From positions 16,993,001 to 17,057,000 of the forward strand of contig OU612067.1 of NCBI GenBank assembly GCA_914767715.1: a stretch of 64,000 nucleotides of DNA. Direction: 5' to 3'. This DNA is from Membranipora membranacea (taxonomy: Eukaryota > Bryozoa > Gymnolaemata > Cheilostomatida > Membraniporidae). The notes under the pieces are model-generated. The model did not search any database. It worked only from the letters and a program-made list of their open reading frames with translations, and was not told where the DNA came from. Numbering within the stretch: position 1 is the stretch's first letter; each line of letters starts with the position of its first letter. Of the stretch, positions 1 to 11,283 are shown in pieces. A program made the translations under genes and the position numbers.

Positions 1-843
1 AGAATTCCCGCAATTCAATAGACAGTGGTCACATGATTTACTTGTGGCAACAACCGTGGTAAACTAAATTGGAATTGTCATATCCTTGTAGCAGGCTAGA
101 CTACCCTGAAATTTGGAAATGCGATGGGATACTTGATACTTTGTTTTGGATTTATTTCAGTCTTAAAAATAACTTTAGTAGGAAAGTTTGATTTTGATAC
201 AGTAAATCATACTGTGTCTAAGGATGGATTATGTTATGATGGATAAATCCATCAGCAGTATGGATTGCATTATTTATCTTTTGTAATAATACAAAATCGT
301 TTCAAGTTGATGGCACCATGCGTCCTTGGGATAAGATGAGAAAAAAGATGATTCCTATTTTTCCAACTTTTTTGTTGAAAGAAGTTCAGTTCTGATAATA
401 ATCTCAATGAAAATAAGGCACTTGTAAATTGTTTTATTGAGACAAAGATTATAAATTCTCGGTATAGATAGTCATTGTTTGAAACTACAATAACAGAGGG
501 CAGACACTCAGTTTCATTACTAAACTTAAGTGACTGTTCAATGTAAAATTAAAGGTCAAATAGTCTGACGTGGCGACGCGATACCTGTGTTTTTGCAAAA
601 TCACTCCACCATCAGATGGAACTGGCTGGTTATAGGGTTAAATTCATTAACGTTGACATAATTATTTTTATCAGCAATGTAACAGTAATAATGTATTTAA
701 GCGTAGAACCAGATTGAATAGCCTAGCTTGCCCACTCCTACCTTGTACAGGAGTGTGCTAAATAGATGTGATAAATCTTATATATACTGTAAGCATATTC
801 TCATTTGCCCCGAAAGTGGTCTTGAATAGCAAATAAAAGTTGA

Positions 844-901
<58 letters not shown>

Positions 902-1258
902 GTTCCACCTGATTGCGGAGTGAATTTGCACGCCAGACTATTTGACTATCCCTCCGCCACCAGAGGCAAACAAACATGTTATAATCGCAGGTGGACTTTT
1001 AGTTTACATAAGATTACATGTCATATTCGCTAAGTTTCCATGATGAGTATGATCAATCACATCACTTCTGATGAATTTTGGCTGTTGTTTCATACAAGTG
1101 CAATAGGATTTGAACAAATGCATCTGTGAATTAGAAATGCCTAATGCGAATGAAATTGAATTTCTTGGTCGTTTCCATGCTTCTAATGATGGGCTAAAAC
1201 CGCATAAATGGAGCATGGAAACAGAGTGATAACATATCCCTTTTTCTTTTGATATTAG
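1..1258. other. Upstream/intronic stretch, no exon identified
   Basis: Probably intron or upstream part of the membrane-protein gene. Apart from the ATT microsatellite I see no coding segment with usable splice sites and no recognisable repeat family. Confidence 0.4.
845..900. repeat. (ATT)n microsatellite
   Basis: Perfect ATT repeat of about 19 units. Smaller ATT tracts occur at 12358-12382. Confidence 0.97.
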
Positions 1259-4200
1259 CGTATGACTGCAATGGAGAGTGCGGGTCGGGCGAAAATGCAG
1301 TGGACCTGTTGCATTCTGGAGAACTGAAGGACGGAGAAACCGTAACAATTAGAGTTGGGATCACTGGCAATTCAGGATCGACAGTCTTTACTCCACCAAT
1401 AACAGTCACAATAAGTGAGAATTTAAAGATTAATAGACAAGGAATAAACATTTCAAACTCAACATTTCTGAGGATTAAGGATCAAATGATGTAATTTTCC
1501 GGAATTCTCAATGTAGTCGAGGCCAAATAAAATTGGAGCTGATTTTTAAGGGAAACCCATTTATACTCATCGCTAGTAAACTAAGGCCAATGACAATGAG
1601 CCGCTGTGTTACAAAGCAATATCAAATTCTGTAAAACTGCATTTGTACTATCATTGACCTGCAGTCCACAGTCAAGGTTTCTTGTTCACTGCATTAGATT
1701 CTGCAACCTGTCGTTGTCAATTCAATTTTTTATTAGACTGCGAGAATTGAAATCTACAAGCTCCAAATCTGATCAAAGCTGCTCGAGCCCTGTGGATTGC
1801 AGAGTGCTGTTGCGTAATGCAATGCTGTAAAATCACAACCATTTATATGCAAATGGTCCATTTGGTATCCTGTTTATGCTCTATTATCCTAAAGTGTATA
1901 TGAAAATCACATGACAAATGACATGAAAAACACTCAACAAATATCTATGGCACAATATCTTGACACTCATATTCAACTCCCCACAGTATTTTTAGGTCCG
2001 TATGATTCTATCTACAACTCGCAGCAAATCATATTCACCTGTTTACATCAAATGGGAAGACAACTCAACATTTCTGTTGAGTTGCGACTTTTGCGGCGTT
2101 AGTGGGTTCTGCACTTGTGACTTTTAAAAAATTGTAACGTTTTTGGGGTTGTGGCGTTTAAAAAACCATGGTTGGAACATTTTTGGTATTGCGACATTAG
2201 TGGAACGCTAGATTGCGACGTTTTGACGTTTGCGGCGTTTGTGGGTTCAACAGGGAGCAAACCCTGAAGCAGGCAAACTGGCTCAATCTTGATCTACAAT
2301 TTACCCATTTAAATTTTGCCTTTATAAGCTTACCTTTTCCGGCACCGGTGGGGTGGCTTTTCAGTTTGAGAACTCAAGTATATTTGAATTATAGTTCAGT
2401 CAATATCGTGCGAAGATAGGGAACCTTAACTGATTTGTTGCAGATGCCCAATGCGCTTACTTTTAAAAGGTTGTAACTGGTTCGTAAGTGCAGCAAAAAA
2501 AGCTGTCAGATTTTTAGTTAGACACAAAGTTATATACTGATAGAACTTCATCGCAAATTGCCATAATGTGGGTTATATCGATGCCGAGAGATAGTATGTG
2601 AATTCGTCAATTCGTAATGGTGGGGCTAAAATCGTTATTCAACTGAAATTTGGTTCTAAATGGTTGCCTTTTTGGATTCGGAACTTAACTTTAAAATTTA
2701 TTAGTAGGAGTGCCCTATCAACAAAAAAAGCAATCCTGACAAGTTTTTTTCAAAACACTCATTCATTAAAACTTGGATCACAACTAAAACAATAAATCTC
2801 ATTGCAGCAGTTAAACTTTACCATCACAAGTTTGCGATTATGATAGGCCACAAACATCAAAATTTCAACCACAAATGAGGTTATTTTCAACACGACAAGA
2901 CATGACACGACATCAAAAGCTCACAATTCACCCTGTCATATAAACTTCAGGAAATTAGTCGATAGAAATCGCAAGACAAGTGTTTGAGTCTTGTAGGCCT
3001 GCAGGGTGTGCAAAAACACACTGGACCTCTGGTCGTATGTTGTACTGTAAGGACCTAAATCAAGTTTAATCCAATTGCCTTTGCCAATTGCTCCCTTCCA
3101 CAGGTCATGCCGCCACTTGGTCTAGTAAGGACCTTACAAAGGTCGATTGGGTGCCAGTACCAAATCAGGAATTGAACCTTGAGATCAAAGAGTACCCTTA
3201 ACCGCTAGACCACACATAATGACATCATATTGTAGGGAGGCACTTTTTCCACCATCAATAATTGATGCAAAGTACAGCATTGACTATTTTTACCATGCAC
3301 ATCTGACTAACATTTATCATAAGTAACTGCCTGACTATAACATTTATTGGTCTTTGGGTAGTCTTCAATCGAAAGATCCTACTGGTCCAACGTGATCACT
3401 TGATGTTGGACAGAGATTTTAGCTCTGTAGCAATCCTTTAATTTTAGATTTCCGACCACTGCACTGTGAATATTTTTTCAATAAAAAAAAACACATTTAT
3501 TAGTTACAAAAAAAACCTGAATAGATGAATAATAAAGAATTTATGTTAATCATGTTATTTATTTTTAGAAGGGAGAGTAATAATTACTCGAAACTCTGTG
3601 GATTTATCCATAATCGACCTTTATGACCTGACACTATCATATATATACGATAGACTCAACTACAGGCCAAGCTATGTGAAGATTGCCACAGTCAATGGCA
3701 ACCTCGACCAGACGTTTAAACTGAGCACCGCAAGGTAGACTATTCTGCTATGGAAATATGAATGATCCATATAACATTTTATAATATATTATGTATAATG
3801 TAATGAATTATTATATAATATATTATATATAATGTTATTAAAAAAATTGATTAAAAATCGGATGTCTTATCACTCGCCAATCCCGAGGCATGGGCGGCGA
3901 CGTACTAGTGCCTTATTGGCAAGGCCGCAATTACTGCGCCAATTTGCTCTCTGTTTGCAGGCAGGTCGGAGCACACCTGGGGGCCAACCAATCCCCAGTA
4001 GAAGATGGACAATATTGTCTTACGTTTTAAGGGTCATTCATTCCAACAAAATATAATATTTTCACAAGATATCAAGTCAATGAAAGTATCCAGAGTTCTT
4101 TCGACTTCTTGTGGCCCAAGATAATTTAAGCTATGAATTAATAAACTCAATAAACTAATCTTTTGATAATGAAAGCAATACTGACCTTGAATTGGGATGT

Positions 4201-6363
4201 GATGTGATCCAACCACATGTAAAATACTGTATCATAAATAGTATCCATAATGTCTAGCCTGTCTTGACAAGCTTTGTTGGTTGTGGGCGGGGATGGGATG
4301 CGGTAGATAAAAATCTTAAAAGGTTATCACTAGTCATCACCATTAAATTGTTTTTGTTTGCAGCCAGGGAACATAGACCAGCCTCATTACATTATGTCCT
4401 TTAAAACAAATTGATTGGCTAATCATGGATCAGTGAAATGTTCGGAAATTGTATTCTATTATATGTATTATACTTCTATTATTTTCTTTCTGTATAGCAC
4501 GATACGAATCGAACTTACACTGGATAAAAATGCTGACGGCTATTACCTATTCCTACCACAAAAGAAGCCAACCATAGATATATCATTTTTGAATTCGGCT
4601 ATGGAGCCAGTTGAGATAGTCAGGTTTACAGAAGCTTCCCCAAGTTATCAGCTTAGAGGTGAGTTATCCTCTCTTATTCGAGGAGAAGACAACTACTCTA
4701 CTCTGATTTTCGCATACTATCATATTTACTGTTATATGTTTGAATCAATACTCCTTGTTTGAATCTACAGCTAATAAATAATAGTATTAATATCGTAATA
4801 ATAACATTTTTGTTATTATTATTAAATATTACAGCGATCTATGATCATGCAAGACGCAGATATAGCCTGAAATGAAAGTTTTTTATCACGCTACATATTT
4901 AATTTTTACTATAATTGAAGGCAAGATGAGAAATAGCGGCTGGTACACCAAGGATTACGTCTATCAACGGAGAGGGATATTAAACGTCGGTAATAACAAA
5001 CTGCCAGTTTATTTGTTGATCATGCTGATAGTTGCTCCAGTTTTTATTGTGAGTATCTATTTATTTTATTTATTTTTGTTATTTATTTATTTTATTTATT
5101 TATTTTATTTATTTTTGTTTTATTTATTTTTGTTATTTATTTATATATTTATTTATTGAGGTTTCCCAAAAGTTTATAATTAAAGTGAATTAAACATAAC
5201 TTGTTGACCTCTCATACAATACCATAGATATAGAAAATTGACGTGTATAAAAACATATAAGTGTAGGGTGGTACATACTACATAGTGAGTCGGATAATAT
5301 ATCCAGTTGTGAGTACAATGTCAACTGGTTGATTCAGACTTCATAATTCAGATTTCCTGTCAATTCAGACAAGGAAAATTGGTCCCTTCAGCCAGATCTC
5401 GATGCATTCTAATGTCACTTAATTCAGTGAAGCTCTGCTTAATTAGGGCGAATTTTTGTGGTCCCAAGAGGTTTGAATTAAGTGAACTGTACTGTATCGG
5501 TTTATAACTGATAGGTATTGTGCTTTTCATTTTCCACATCTCATTCAGGCTATAGAGGCACTCAATCGTCAGGCTTTCTACCTACAAGTGTCATGCCTAG
5601 TTTGTGATCAAAAGACTCCATTTGCACTATGCAAAGAGCTAGAGCTCGAGTCTCTCATTTCTGCACTGAGTCAAATAACCACAAAAAAAACCATAATTAA
5701 GTAACAATGAAAAAGGAGAATCAGATCAAGTTTGATCTATTTCGCCAGTGTTATAGTTGCCCCCTTTAGCATGACAGTAGAGGAGGCAACTCCAATGATG
5801 GCTAACGGGATCAAACTTGATCTAAGCAGGGAGGGTGGGACATGTCCCAAACTCCCTGATGATCTAAGGTGAGGTTATCAATCATTGACCTCTTTGGATA
5901 CAATAAGAAGTGCACCTGAGAAAATCTTTGTCAGCATTTCAGCGAAACAAAAACGCTGAAAAGTGATTGTAATAGGAGATGTTTTATGGTGATCACTGTT
6001 AAAAGGAGAGATTAGGCAACTTGCACAATAAATTGTACTGGGCCATAATGAGGAGGACGTGTACTTATAGGTTAGGACTGCTCCTTTGAAGCAATCCATT
6101 TGTATTGACTATGGGACTATTATAACATTTATTTTAATTCACTTACAGGCAAGTTCTTGTTGACTTTTTATCCCTAGGTTGCTGGGATTGTCGTGTTTAT
6201 ACTGTGGAAGAAAGGTGTGATAGTCCCAGCCCACAGAAGGAAAAACAAAGGTGGTAGAGGAGGTAAAGGGGACGCATCTTCATCCAAAAGAAGCAAGTCG
6301 AAGAGAAAAGGAAAAAATGCTAAAATCCATATCGTGGAGGATCCCTATCCAATATTAAAATGA
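1259..6363 (+). CDS. Unrecognised single-pass membrane protein, 3' part of gene
   Basis: Five exons join in one frame: 1259-1414, 3569-3734, 4498-4658, 4921-5048 and 6178-6363 (stop TGA 6361-6363), with GT donors and AG acceptors and matching phases. They encode about 264 residues; the first exon opens in phase, so the start and any signal peptide lie upstream, probably left of the window. The first part is beta-strand-like (alternating hydrophobic residues, CNGEC near the start) and should be extracellular or lumenal. One hydrophobic segment from about LPVYLLIML to VVFILW follows and is cut by the last intron. The tail is short and very basic (lysine, arginine, serine and glycine), ending IHIVEDPYPILK. 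I recognise no family. The acceptor at 4919-4920 is weak, so the junction of exons 3 and 4 is the least certain. The topology (type I) is inferred from the basic tail. Confidence 0.6.
2078..2250. repeat. Degenerate tandem repeat, TTGCGACGTTT-like
   Basis: Repeated approximate units around TTGCGAC, TTGCGGCGTT and GTAACGTTTTT, including two GCGGCGTT..GTGGGTTC ends about 150 bp apart. It lies inside the first intron of the membrane-protein gene. The units are too diverged for a clean period. Confidence 0.5.
2985..3222 (-). mobile_element. tRNA-derived SINE (minus orientation)
   Basis: Read on the minus strand, the element opens with TGGTCTAGCGGTTAAGGG (tRNA A-box like) and, about 30 nt on, GGTTCAATTCC (a near-perfect B box). 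A non-tRNA body continues for about 170 bp to the region near 2985. Spacing and order of the boxes fit a RNA polymerase III SINE head. There is no acceptor-stem pairing, so it is not a tRNA gene. It abuts a truncated MITE at 3238. Confidence 0.7.
3238..3360. mobile_element. MITE family 'TACCCAAAG', truncated copy
   Basis: Matches the right two-thirds of the full copy at 55588-55770: ACCATCAATAATT, TTTTACCATGCA, TTATCATAAGTAACTG and the terminal CTTTGGGTA. The left terminal repeat is missing. Confidence 0.75.
3848..4012 (-). mobile_element. SINE family 1 fragment
   Basis: Same sequence family as 42665-42880 (minus) and 56828-56945 (plus). Shared blocks, plus strand, are ATCGGATGTC, GCATGGGCGGCGA, TTGCTCTC, GGCAGGTCGGAGCACACCTG and GGGCCAACCAA. 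This copy lacks the tRNA-like head seen in the 42.8-kb copy. Confidence 0.8.
4253..4295. mobile_element. Solo terminal repeat of the 'TAGCCTGTCTTGACAAGC' element
   Basis: TAGCCTGTCTTGACAAGC followed by TTTGTT and a G-rich run, matching the left end of the small fold-back element at 61413-61502. Only one end is present here. Confidence 0.6.
4835..4873 (+). other. Possible alternative terminal exon of the membrane-protein gene
   Basis: After a good acceptor (ATTAAATATTACAG) the frame arriving from exon 3 reads AIYDHARRRYSLK then stop. If used, it would end the protein before the membrane segment and give a soluble form. No downstream donor keeps the frame, so it can only be terminal. The alternative acceptor at 4919-4920 leads to the membrane form. 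Confidence 0.3.
5055..5157. repeat. TTTA/TTTTG low-complexity tract
   Basis: About 100 bp of TTTAT and TTTTGTTATTT units directly after the exon 4 donor of the membrane-protein gene. Confidence 0.9.
5723..5825. mobile_element. Small inverted-repeat element (GATCAAGTTTGATC ends)
   Basis: Both ends carry the self-complementary GATCAAGTTTGATC, and the interior also pairs (GTTGCCCCC against GAGGCAACTCC; GCCAGTGTTAT against ATGATGGCTAAC). This makes a roughly 100-bp MITE-like fold-back. A related inverted repeat (GTTGCTCCCCCTCCACTGG) is at 63495-63561. Confidence 0.5.
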
Positions 6364-6633
6364 CTTACATAAAAATATCTTTAATAATAGTATTATATTA
6401 TTGTTGTACAATGCCTATATATGCCGCAAATTGATGCCGATATCAATTATTTTCCCATCAACAAAGCTGACACTAAAGCATTAAATTATCAAAAGTCAAT
6501 CTTGTAAACCCTTAGGTGACTATGAAATTGCTTATATGTTATCAAAACATCTAATCAAAAAGTCAAAGCAGAAGGCTCTATAGCTCTTGGGTCAAGCAGA
6601 TCTTAGAAAACAATGAGAATTCAGAAATGCTCC

Positions 6634-6639
6634 AATAAA
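6634..6639 (+). promoter_or_regulatory. Candidate polyadenylation signal AATAAA
   Basis: AATAAA lies 270 nt after the stop codon of the membrane-protein gene, on its strand. It is the first canonical hexamer downstream and would give a 3' UTR of about 300 nt. Position and motif only. Confidence 0.4.
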
Positions 6640-7369
6640 CATAAAGAGGTTGTACCAATATTTTAACCTGAATTTATGTATGTGGCTTTGACATTCCTAT
6701 TTACGACACGTCAGAACATTGACATTATAATATATAAAAATATAATGATCTGCAACACCTCTTTGATATCAAACCTATGATGATCAGGACGACTTTTCAG
6801 CCAGAAACTCGGAAAAAATGGTAATTGAACCCAAATCGCCCTCTTCAACTGTCTACTGAGCCACTGGATTTATGTTAATAGAGGGAAAGAGAATTTCTGA
6901 GATGTAAATGGATTTTGAGGTTTGTGTCAGAGTTGTGTATCGATCTTAAGACATTGAAAATGAAAATCTCATGGTTACAAATTATACAGCACCTCAGTGC
7001 CACAACAACAGGCTGAAGGCAGCGGTCTCCTTCATTATACCCGATCAGAAAAAACTGCATTAAACATGACAAGCTCCCTATCGTTGTTTATCTCCATATA
7101 AAAAAATCACTGTGCTTACCAGGCCAGAAGATCACGGGCTTGCTGCTATATTCTTTGCAAGTTACGAAGAGGTGTGGGAGTGTCTCCAGCCCATATTATC
7201 TGTAGACACACTTTGTGTTCAGTGTTCATGGCGTAATCCATTTTGCTAAGACATCTCAAATTTTCAAGGAACCGGATAAGAGCCTCCACATGAAATCTCG
7301 ATTCAAGACTGCCACACCAAAATCTACTTTGACCTTCAAACATAGTTTTAGTAAGAAACAGGAGATTGG

Positions 7370-7397
7370 GCTGCCCTAAAGAGGGACGCAAGGTGCC
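7370..7397 (-). repeat. Tail of the U2-headed repeat family
   Basis: On the minus strand it reads CTTGCGTCCCTCTTTAGGG then CAGCCC, matching the 3' region of the U2-headed repeat at 40574-40601 almost base for base and more weakly beyond. The U2-like head is not present next to it. Confidence 0.6.
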
Positions 7398-7418
7398 CTA
7401 AATCCACAGGCCTTCTGT

Positions 7419-7502
7419 TGTTGGCGCAAGTCCAGCGGTCGATTGCCACAGTGGTCTAGGCCTCAACCACTGGGGCACTCAACCGCTGGACTTGCACCAA
7501 CA
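7419..7502. repeat. 84-bp imperfect palindrome
   Basis: Two 42-nt arms meet at the centre AGGCCT with no spacer; a handful of mismatches (for example GCGCAAG against TGCAAG, and CGATTGCC against TGAGTGCC). The outermost 20 nt are almost perfectly paired (CAAGTCCAGCGG with CCGCTGGACTTG). Confidence 0.85.
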
Positions 7503-7994
7503 TTACACCAACTTAACATTAACAATTACATTAACAATAACATTACTATTGATATTAATATTAACAACGATCCCACAATGCAACTTTCTAAAGGTAGTTT
7601 AGGGACACTCTTTCATGTGCTCTGTCAAACCATAGTTTACTTATCTTCTAAAAACAGCATATGTAGGGGCTATTGTTGTCCTTAGCTGGCCTTAACTAAA
7701 ACATTCGAAACCAATGTTCCACTTTGCCATATGAGATCCTGCATTGGGTTTAGGTATTTCCCTGTATCAACTGGTGCACCACCTTTACTCATTATAGTTT
7801 TAGATCCCGGCAAGCTGTGAATCTATTTACTATAAAATGTTTGTTTTTTAATTTCATATCAACTTATTTTTTCACTGAACGTATAGATACCACTGTTATC
7901 TAATGAGATATAATAAACAAAAGTAATATAAGGACAATAATAATCAAAAACTTATTGTAATAACAAAATTTTTTAATAATATTAAATAAAACTT

Positions 7995-8118
7995 ACTAAG
8001 AAACCAATGCATGTTATAGCCAGGCAGTTACTTATGATAAAGTTATGTAAGATTTGCATGGTAAAATAATTTCAATGCTCTACTTAGCATGAATTATTGA
8101 TGGTGGAAAGAGCTCATA
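7995..8118. mobile_element. MITE family 'TACCCAAAG', half copy
   Basis: AATGCATGTTATAGCCAGGC, AGTTACTTATGATAAAGTT, TTTGCATGGTAAAA and GAATTATTGATGGTGGAAAG match, in inverted orientation, the right half of the full copy at 55588-55770. The terminal CCCAAAG is eroded. Confidence 0.75.
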
Positions 8119-8202
8119 GGAGATCAGCAAAATTTCAAAATTAAAAAGAAAGTATGAATAGCTTTTAATTTGGTCATTGGTTACTGGTTGCAGGAACCTT
8201 GA

Positions 8203-8715
8203 TCACAAATGCATTCCACAAAATCCAAAATAGCAGTCTGCAGAGACATCGTCATACTGATAAACTACATCCTCAGGCGCTGATGAACATCTCAGTACAC
8301 TGACCCTTTTGCTGCCCCACAATGCTGACTTACAGAACCTCAGGTATGATCCGTATACCCGGATTGATGAGACGACCCCAACCTGTTGAGGCATCGGTTC
8401 GTCGGTCCATAGGCCGATCACAGCTCCACATGAAAAGTTAGGCGGACATTTATTGGACATTACGTTGCCAGCTTGCCCGGAGAAACGAAACCATGGCCGA
8501 CCATTGTCAATCATGTGACTAGTGTCACAGTTATATGTGCCGTTATGGGGCTTGATGTTGCTGGCGTTGTGATCAGATCGCCATGATTCTGTCAGATTTA
8601 TTGCATTCCTGCATTCTTCCGGTTGGTTGTTCAAAGGGACGAATGCGCACTCTATCGAAACAATTGTTGATGCAAAAAGAACAGCTGCCAGCACAGAAAT
8701 ACTTCCACCTTCCAT
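8203..8715 (-). CDS. Secreted D8C-domain protein (uromodulin/GP2-type eight-cysteine domain)
   Basis: Uninterrupted 170-residue ORF starting at ATG 8713-8715. Residues 1-24 form a signal peptide with a likely cut after ECA. The mature part contains exactly eight cysteines (35, 63, 90, 96, 128, 143, 161, 166) and the D8C hallmarks ESWRS, RPWFRFSGQAG, a CGAVIGLW segment with DEPMP, and a C-terminal CYFGFC. This is the domain found in uromodulin, GP2 and many invertebrate extracellular proteins, where it usually accompanies EGF, ZP or other modules. Here it stands alone: the stop follows the eighth cysteine by four residues and no ZP domain, GPI signal or membrane segment is present. Sequons at N40, N50, N58 and N93 suggest heavy N-glycosylation. 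A ligand cannot be inferred. The lack of introns is unusual among its neighbours. ATTAAA on the minus strand at 8164-8169, just past the stop, could be the poly(A) signal. Confidence 0.8.
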   Translation of the reverse strand: MEGGSISVLAAVLFASTIVSIECAFVPLNNQPEECRNAINLTESWRSDHNASNIKPHNGTYNCDTSHMIDNGRPWFRFSGQAGNVMSNKCPPNFSCGAVIGLWTDEPMPQQVGVVSSIRVYGSYLRFCKSALWGSKRVSVLRCSSAPEDVVYQYDDVSADCYFGFCGMHL

Positions 8716-8901
8716 GATCGTTCTTTGCTAGAAAAACAGCACTATCATGATAAGAAAAGGGAATTAAAAAATGCTATCCAATCTGATCGCAAATGCTATC
8801 AACTCAGTGTCTGAAAAAAATCCTTTCCATGAGCGCTTTCTTCTATACACAAGCTCTCCAGGTGGTTATAAAATACAAATTAATTAAAGTTTCTATAGAG
8901 T

Positions 8902-8989
8902 TAGTCTAAGTGCTCAGACTCCAAGGCGCAGGGAGTTACTTGCGTGCGCAAGTAACTCCCTGCGCCTTGGAGTCTGAGCACTTAGACTA
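8902..8989. repeat. Perfect palindrome, 43-bp arms, 2-nt spacer
   Basis: Left arm 8902-8944 and right arm 8947-8989 are exact reverse complements over all 43 positions, separated by TG. The arms begin TAGTCTAAGTGCTCAGACTC and are GC-richer than the surroundings. The hairpin lies 187-274 bp upstream of the D8C start codon on its strand. The perfect match means recent formation or continuing correction. Confidence 0.97.
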
Positions 8990-9380
8990 CTACAGAGTGA
9001 ATATCTTTACTTACATGCTTTTTTTGTGATTTACTGCTGGTACCAGGAAGAGCGTCTCAAATGCTGAATCAATATCTGTTGGTTGTCTCATTTTATAGTC
9101 AGACCTGATGATGAAGGAAAAGGAACCGTCGCTCACCATGACAACCATGTTTGTCTGCTAAATTAAAGTAATGATGTTTTGATGACTGGTAGTTTTGATT
9201 TTCCTCATGCATGCATTATTATCGGGTTCAAATCAATGAGGAAGGACAATGATGTAAACTTTGTATCAATGTTTCTTGAACTTATAAGAGAATTGCTCAA
9301 GAATGGAGGTAAACATCAAGTCCTAGCAACATCATGATTATGAGTGTCTTCGGCATATTCTGAATAGGATGTTGCATCAC

Positions 9381-9885
9381 TACAAATTTTGTCTGCGACG
9401 AACAAGAAATCGTTTGTAAGAATTATCTTCCCGAATTGCTATAGAATTCCCTCCATTGACTTTTAGGATAAATAGAGCTGTACCAACAAAATATAACGCA
9501 AGCAAATGATGACAATCAACCCACTGTCATTGTGCTATTGTACTATGCTATTGTACTATGCTATCGTACAATATCATATCCCTTTCACCCAACTTGCCAA
9601 GGAGTCTATGTTACCTCAATGGCCATGAATTGGGACTCCTCAAATCCAGCAATATTTGCGTAGTGATTACCTTGCGCTCTAACGTAGATGGAAGGAGGAT
9701 AAAATAATACTGACAGGTAAGCAATCTGTAGCCAAAGTGCGGTCTAAGCTCAGAGTTTTGGTCAGTGCTGGTGGCCTGGCTGGTGCAGGCCTGTATTTCT
9801 AGGGGAGGCAGGGAGGCCTTGCCTCCCTTAGAAAGCTGAATGGAGTGGTCCAAAAATGATATAATTGATTATTTCATGTCTGAAT
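9381..9885. mobile_element. Left arm of a 2.6-kb inverted duplication
   Basis: Reverse-complement similarity to 11525-11990. Matching blocks include AGAATTATCTTCCC, GCTATAGAATTCCCT, GGATAAATAGAGCTGTACCA, CAATATCATATCCCTTTC, CATGAATTGGGACT and TGCTGGTGGC. The 9785-9885 end also matches 10857-10950 in direct orientation (GGCCTGTA, TTCTAGGGGAGGCA, TAATTGA then TTCATGTC). The right arm has an extra block of about 60 bp. Confidence 0.8.
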
Positions 9886-11283
9886 CAGGTCTTTTGGGAT
9901 TTCCATTTGCTAATTAAATGCCTTAAAATTGCTTAGTAACAGCACCCCTCCTATTGATGCTTCTGACTAGCCTCGGAATTTTGCCTCCCCTACCGTTTCT
10001 TTCTTAACGGCCTTGTTCTTCATCTCATTGTTGATAGCAGTAATTGATAGGCAGAGAATTCTTGCTCACATTTCCTGCCTCAGCTGAGGTCATGAACCTG
10101 ATCTGTCAGTTTCACTTCCTATAGAGTAAACAAGAGGCATGTCTGTTGATCACAATTAAAGATTCTCAATCATCATAGGCTAAAAATGTTGGGATATCAT
10201 TTGAAATGATTCAACTGCCAATTTGAGTTAGTATGTCAAGGGCTGATGTCATTATTTCATCTGATTCGAATGCATCTCTTAAAAAGGACAATCTGTTTGG
10301 GAAAACTATTTGCGACCAGGTAATCACTCTGATATGTAGCCTCAATCTATAATCTTTGAGCTATACAGACTACATCGCCTCAAATATCCAAGACCTGTAG
10401 CAATAGTAGCAATTGATTACCCAGCGTCAATTTTCCGTAAGCAAGTTTTTGATATATGGAAGTTTAGCAAAGAATTCAATTCGGAAATTAATGTATCCTA
10501 CAAAAAAGCTTACTTTCTATACGAGTATTTATGAATACTTGGAAATCATTTAAGATGAATAATGAGCTTGAGATGTGTTAAAGCAGGAAGTTAAAGTTTA
10601 TCCATCTTACACAATAAAGCCTATCTTCCAACCAGTCTGCAGCGACTCATGACAGGTTTGGTGGATGTTTTGCGGAGAGAAAATGTGCTTGGCTGGTCTC
10701 AAAGCATCATTTTAAATTTTATGGGACACTTTATTGCTACTTTGTCCTACTTTATTAGCTCTATAATGTCTCACAACCTTGGCATGAGCTTTTGAGAACT
10801 TGGCACTCCTCGAAGACTGGTATATGGAGCTGGGTATACAAACAGTAACTCTCACAGGCCTGTAGTTCTAGGGGAGGCAAAAGAGGCACTACCTACCCTA
10901 AAAAGCTAATTACAATAGCCTTAAACACTATAATTGAATAATTCATGTCAACATCATCTCCTCTCGGATTTCAATATCATCCAAAATCACCTGCAAAACC
11001 TCATAATCGTCAACAGTTGTGTGCCGATAAGCTCACCACCTCCTGCCCCTAATAAAGGATTTATTAACGGGATCAAACATAGGTGTGGGTGTTCAGAACG
11101 TTTGAGAAAAGTGAAATGGAGTGGTCATGTGTTTGAAGAGCATCTCATGGTTACAATATACAATCGGATATGATGTGGCCTCACCGGCGTTGGTTGTTGT
11201 TTGGAAAGTTCTGATATGTTTAGGCCTTGCTTGTGATGGTGGTAGCTTAGAAATTTTTGATAAACAACTATAAAATTCTACAT

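Larger units (their letters stand above)
6364..8202. other. Intergenic stretch between membrane-protein and D8C genes
   Basis: Convergent interval. It holds the poly(A) signal at 6634, the U2-family repeat tail at 7370-7397, the palindrome at 7419-7502 and a half MITE at 7995-8118. No gene seen. Confidence 0.6.

Noticed and set aside
3160-3222. Possible tRNA gene on the minus strand
   Set aside because: A and B boxes are present but no acceptor or anticodon stem forms; it continues as a SINE body.
7146-7391. Minus-strand 81-codon ORF
   Set aside because: It starts inside the dispersed repeat tail at 7370-7397 and has no family resemblance.
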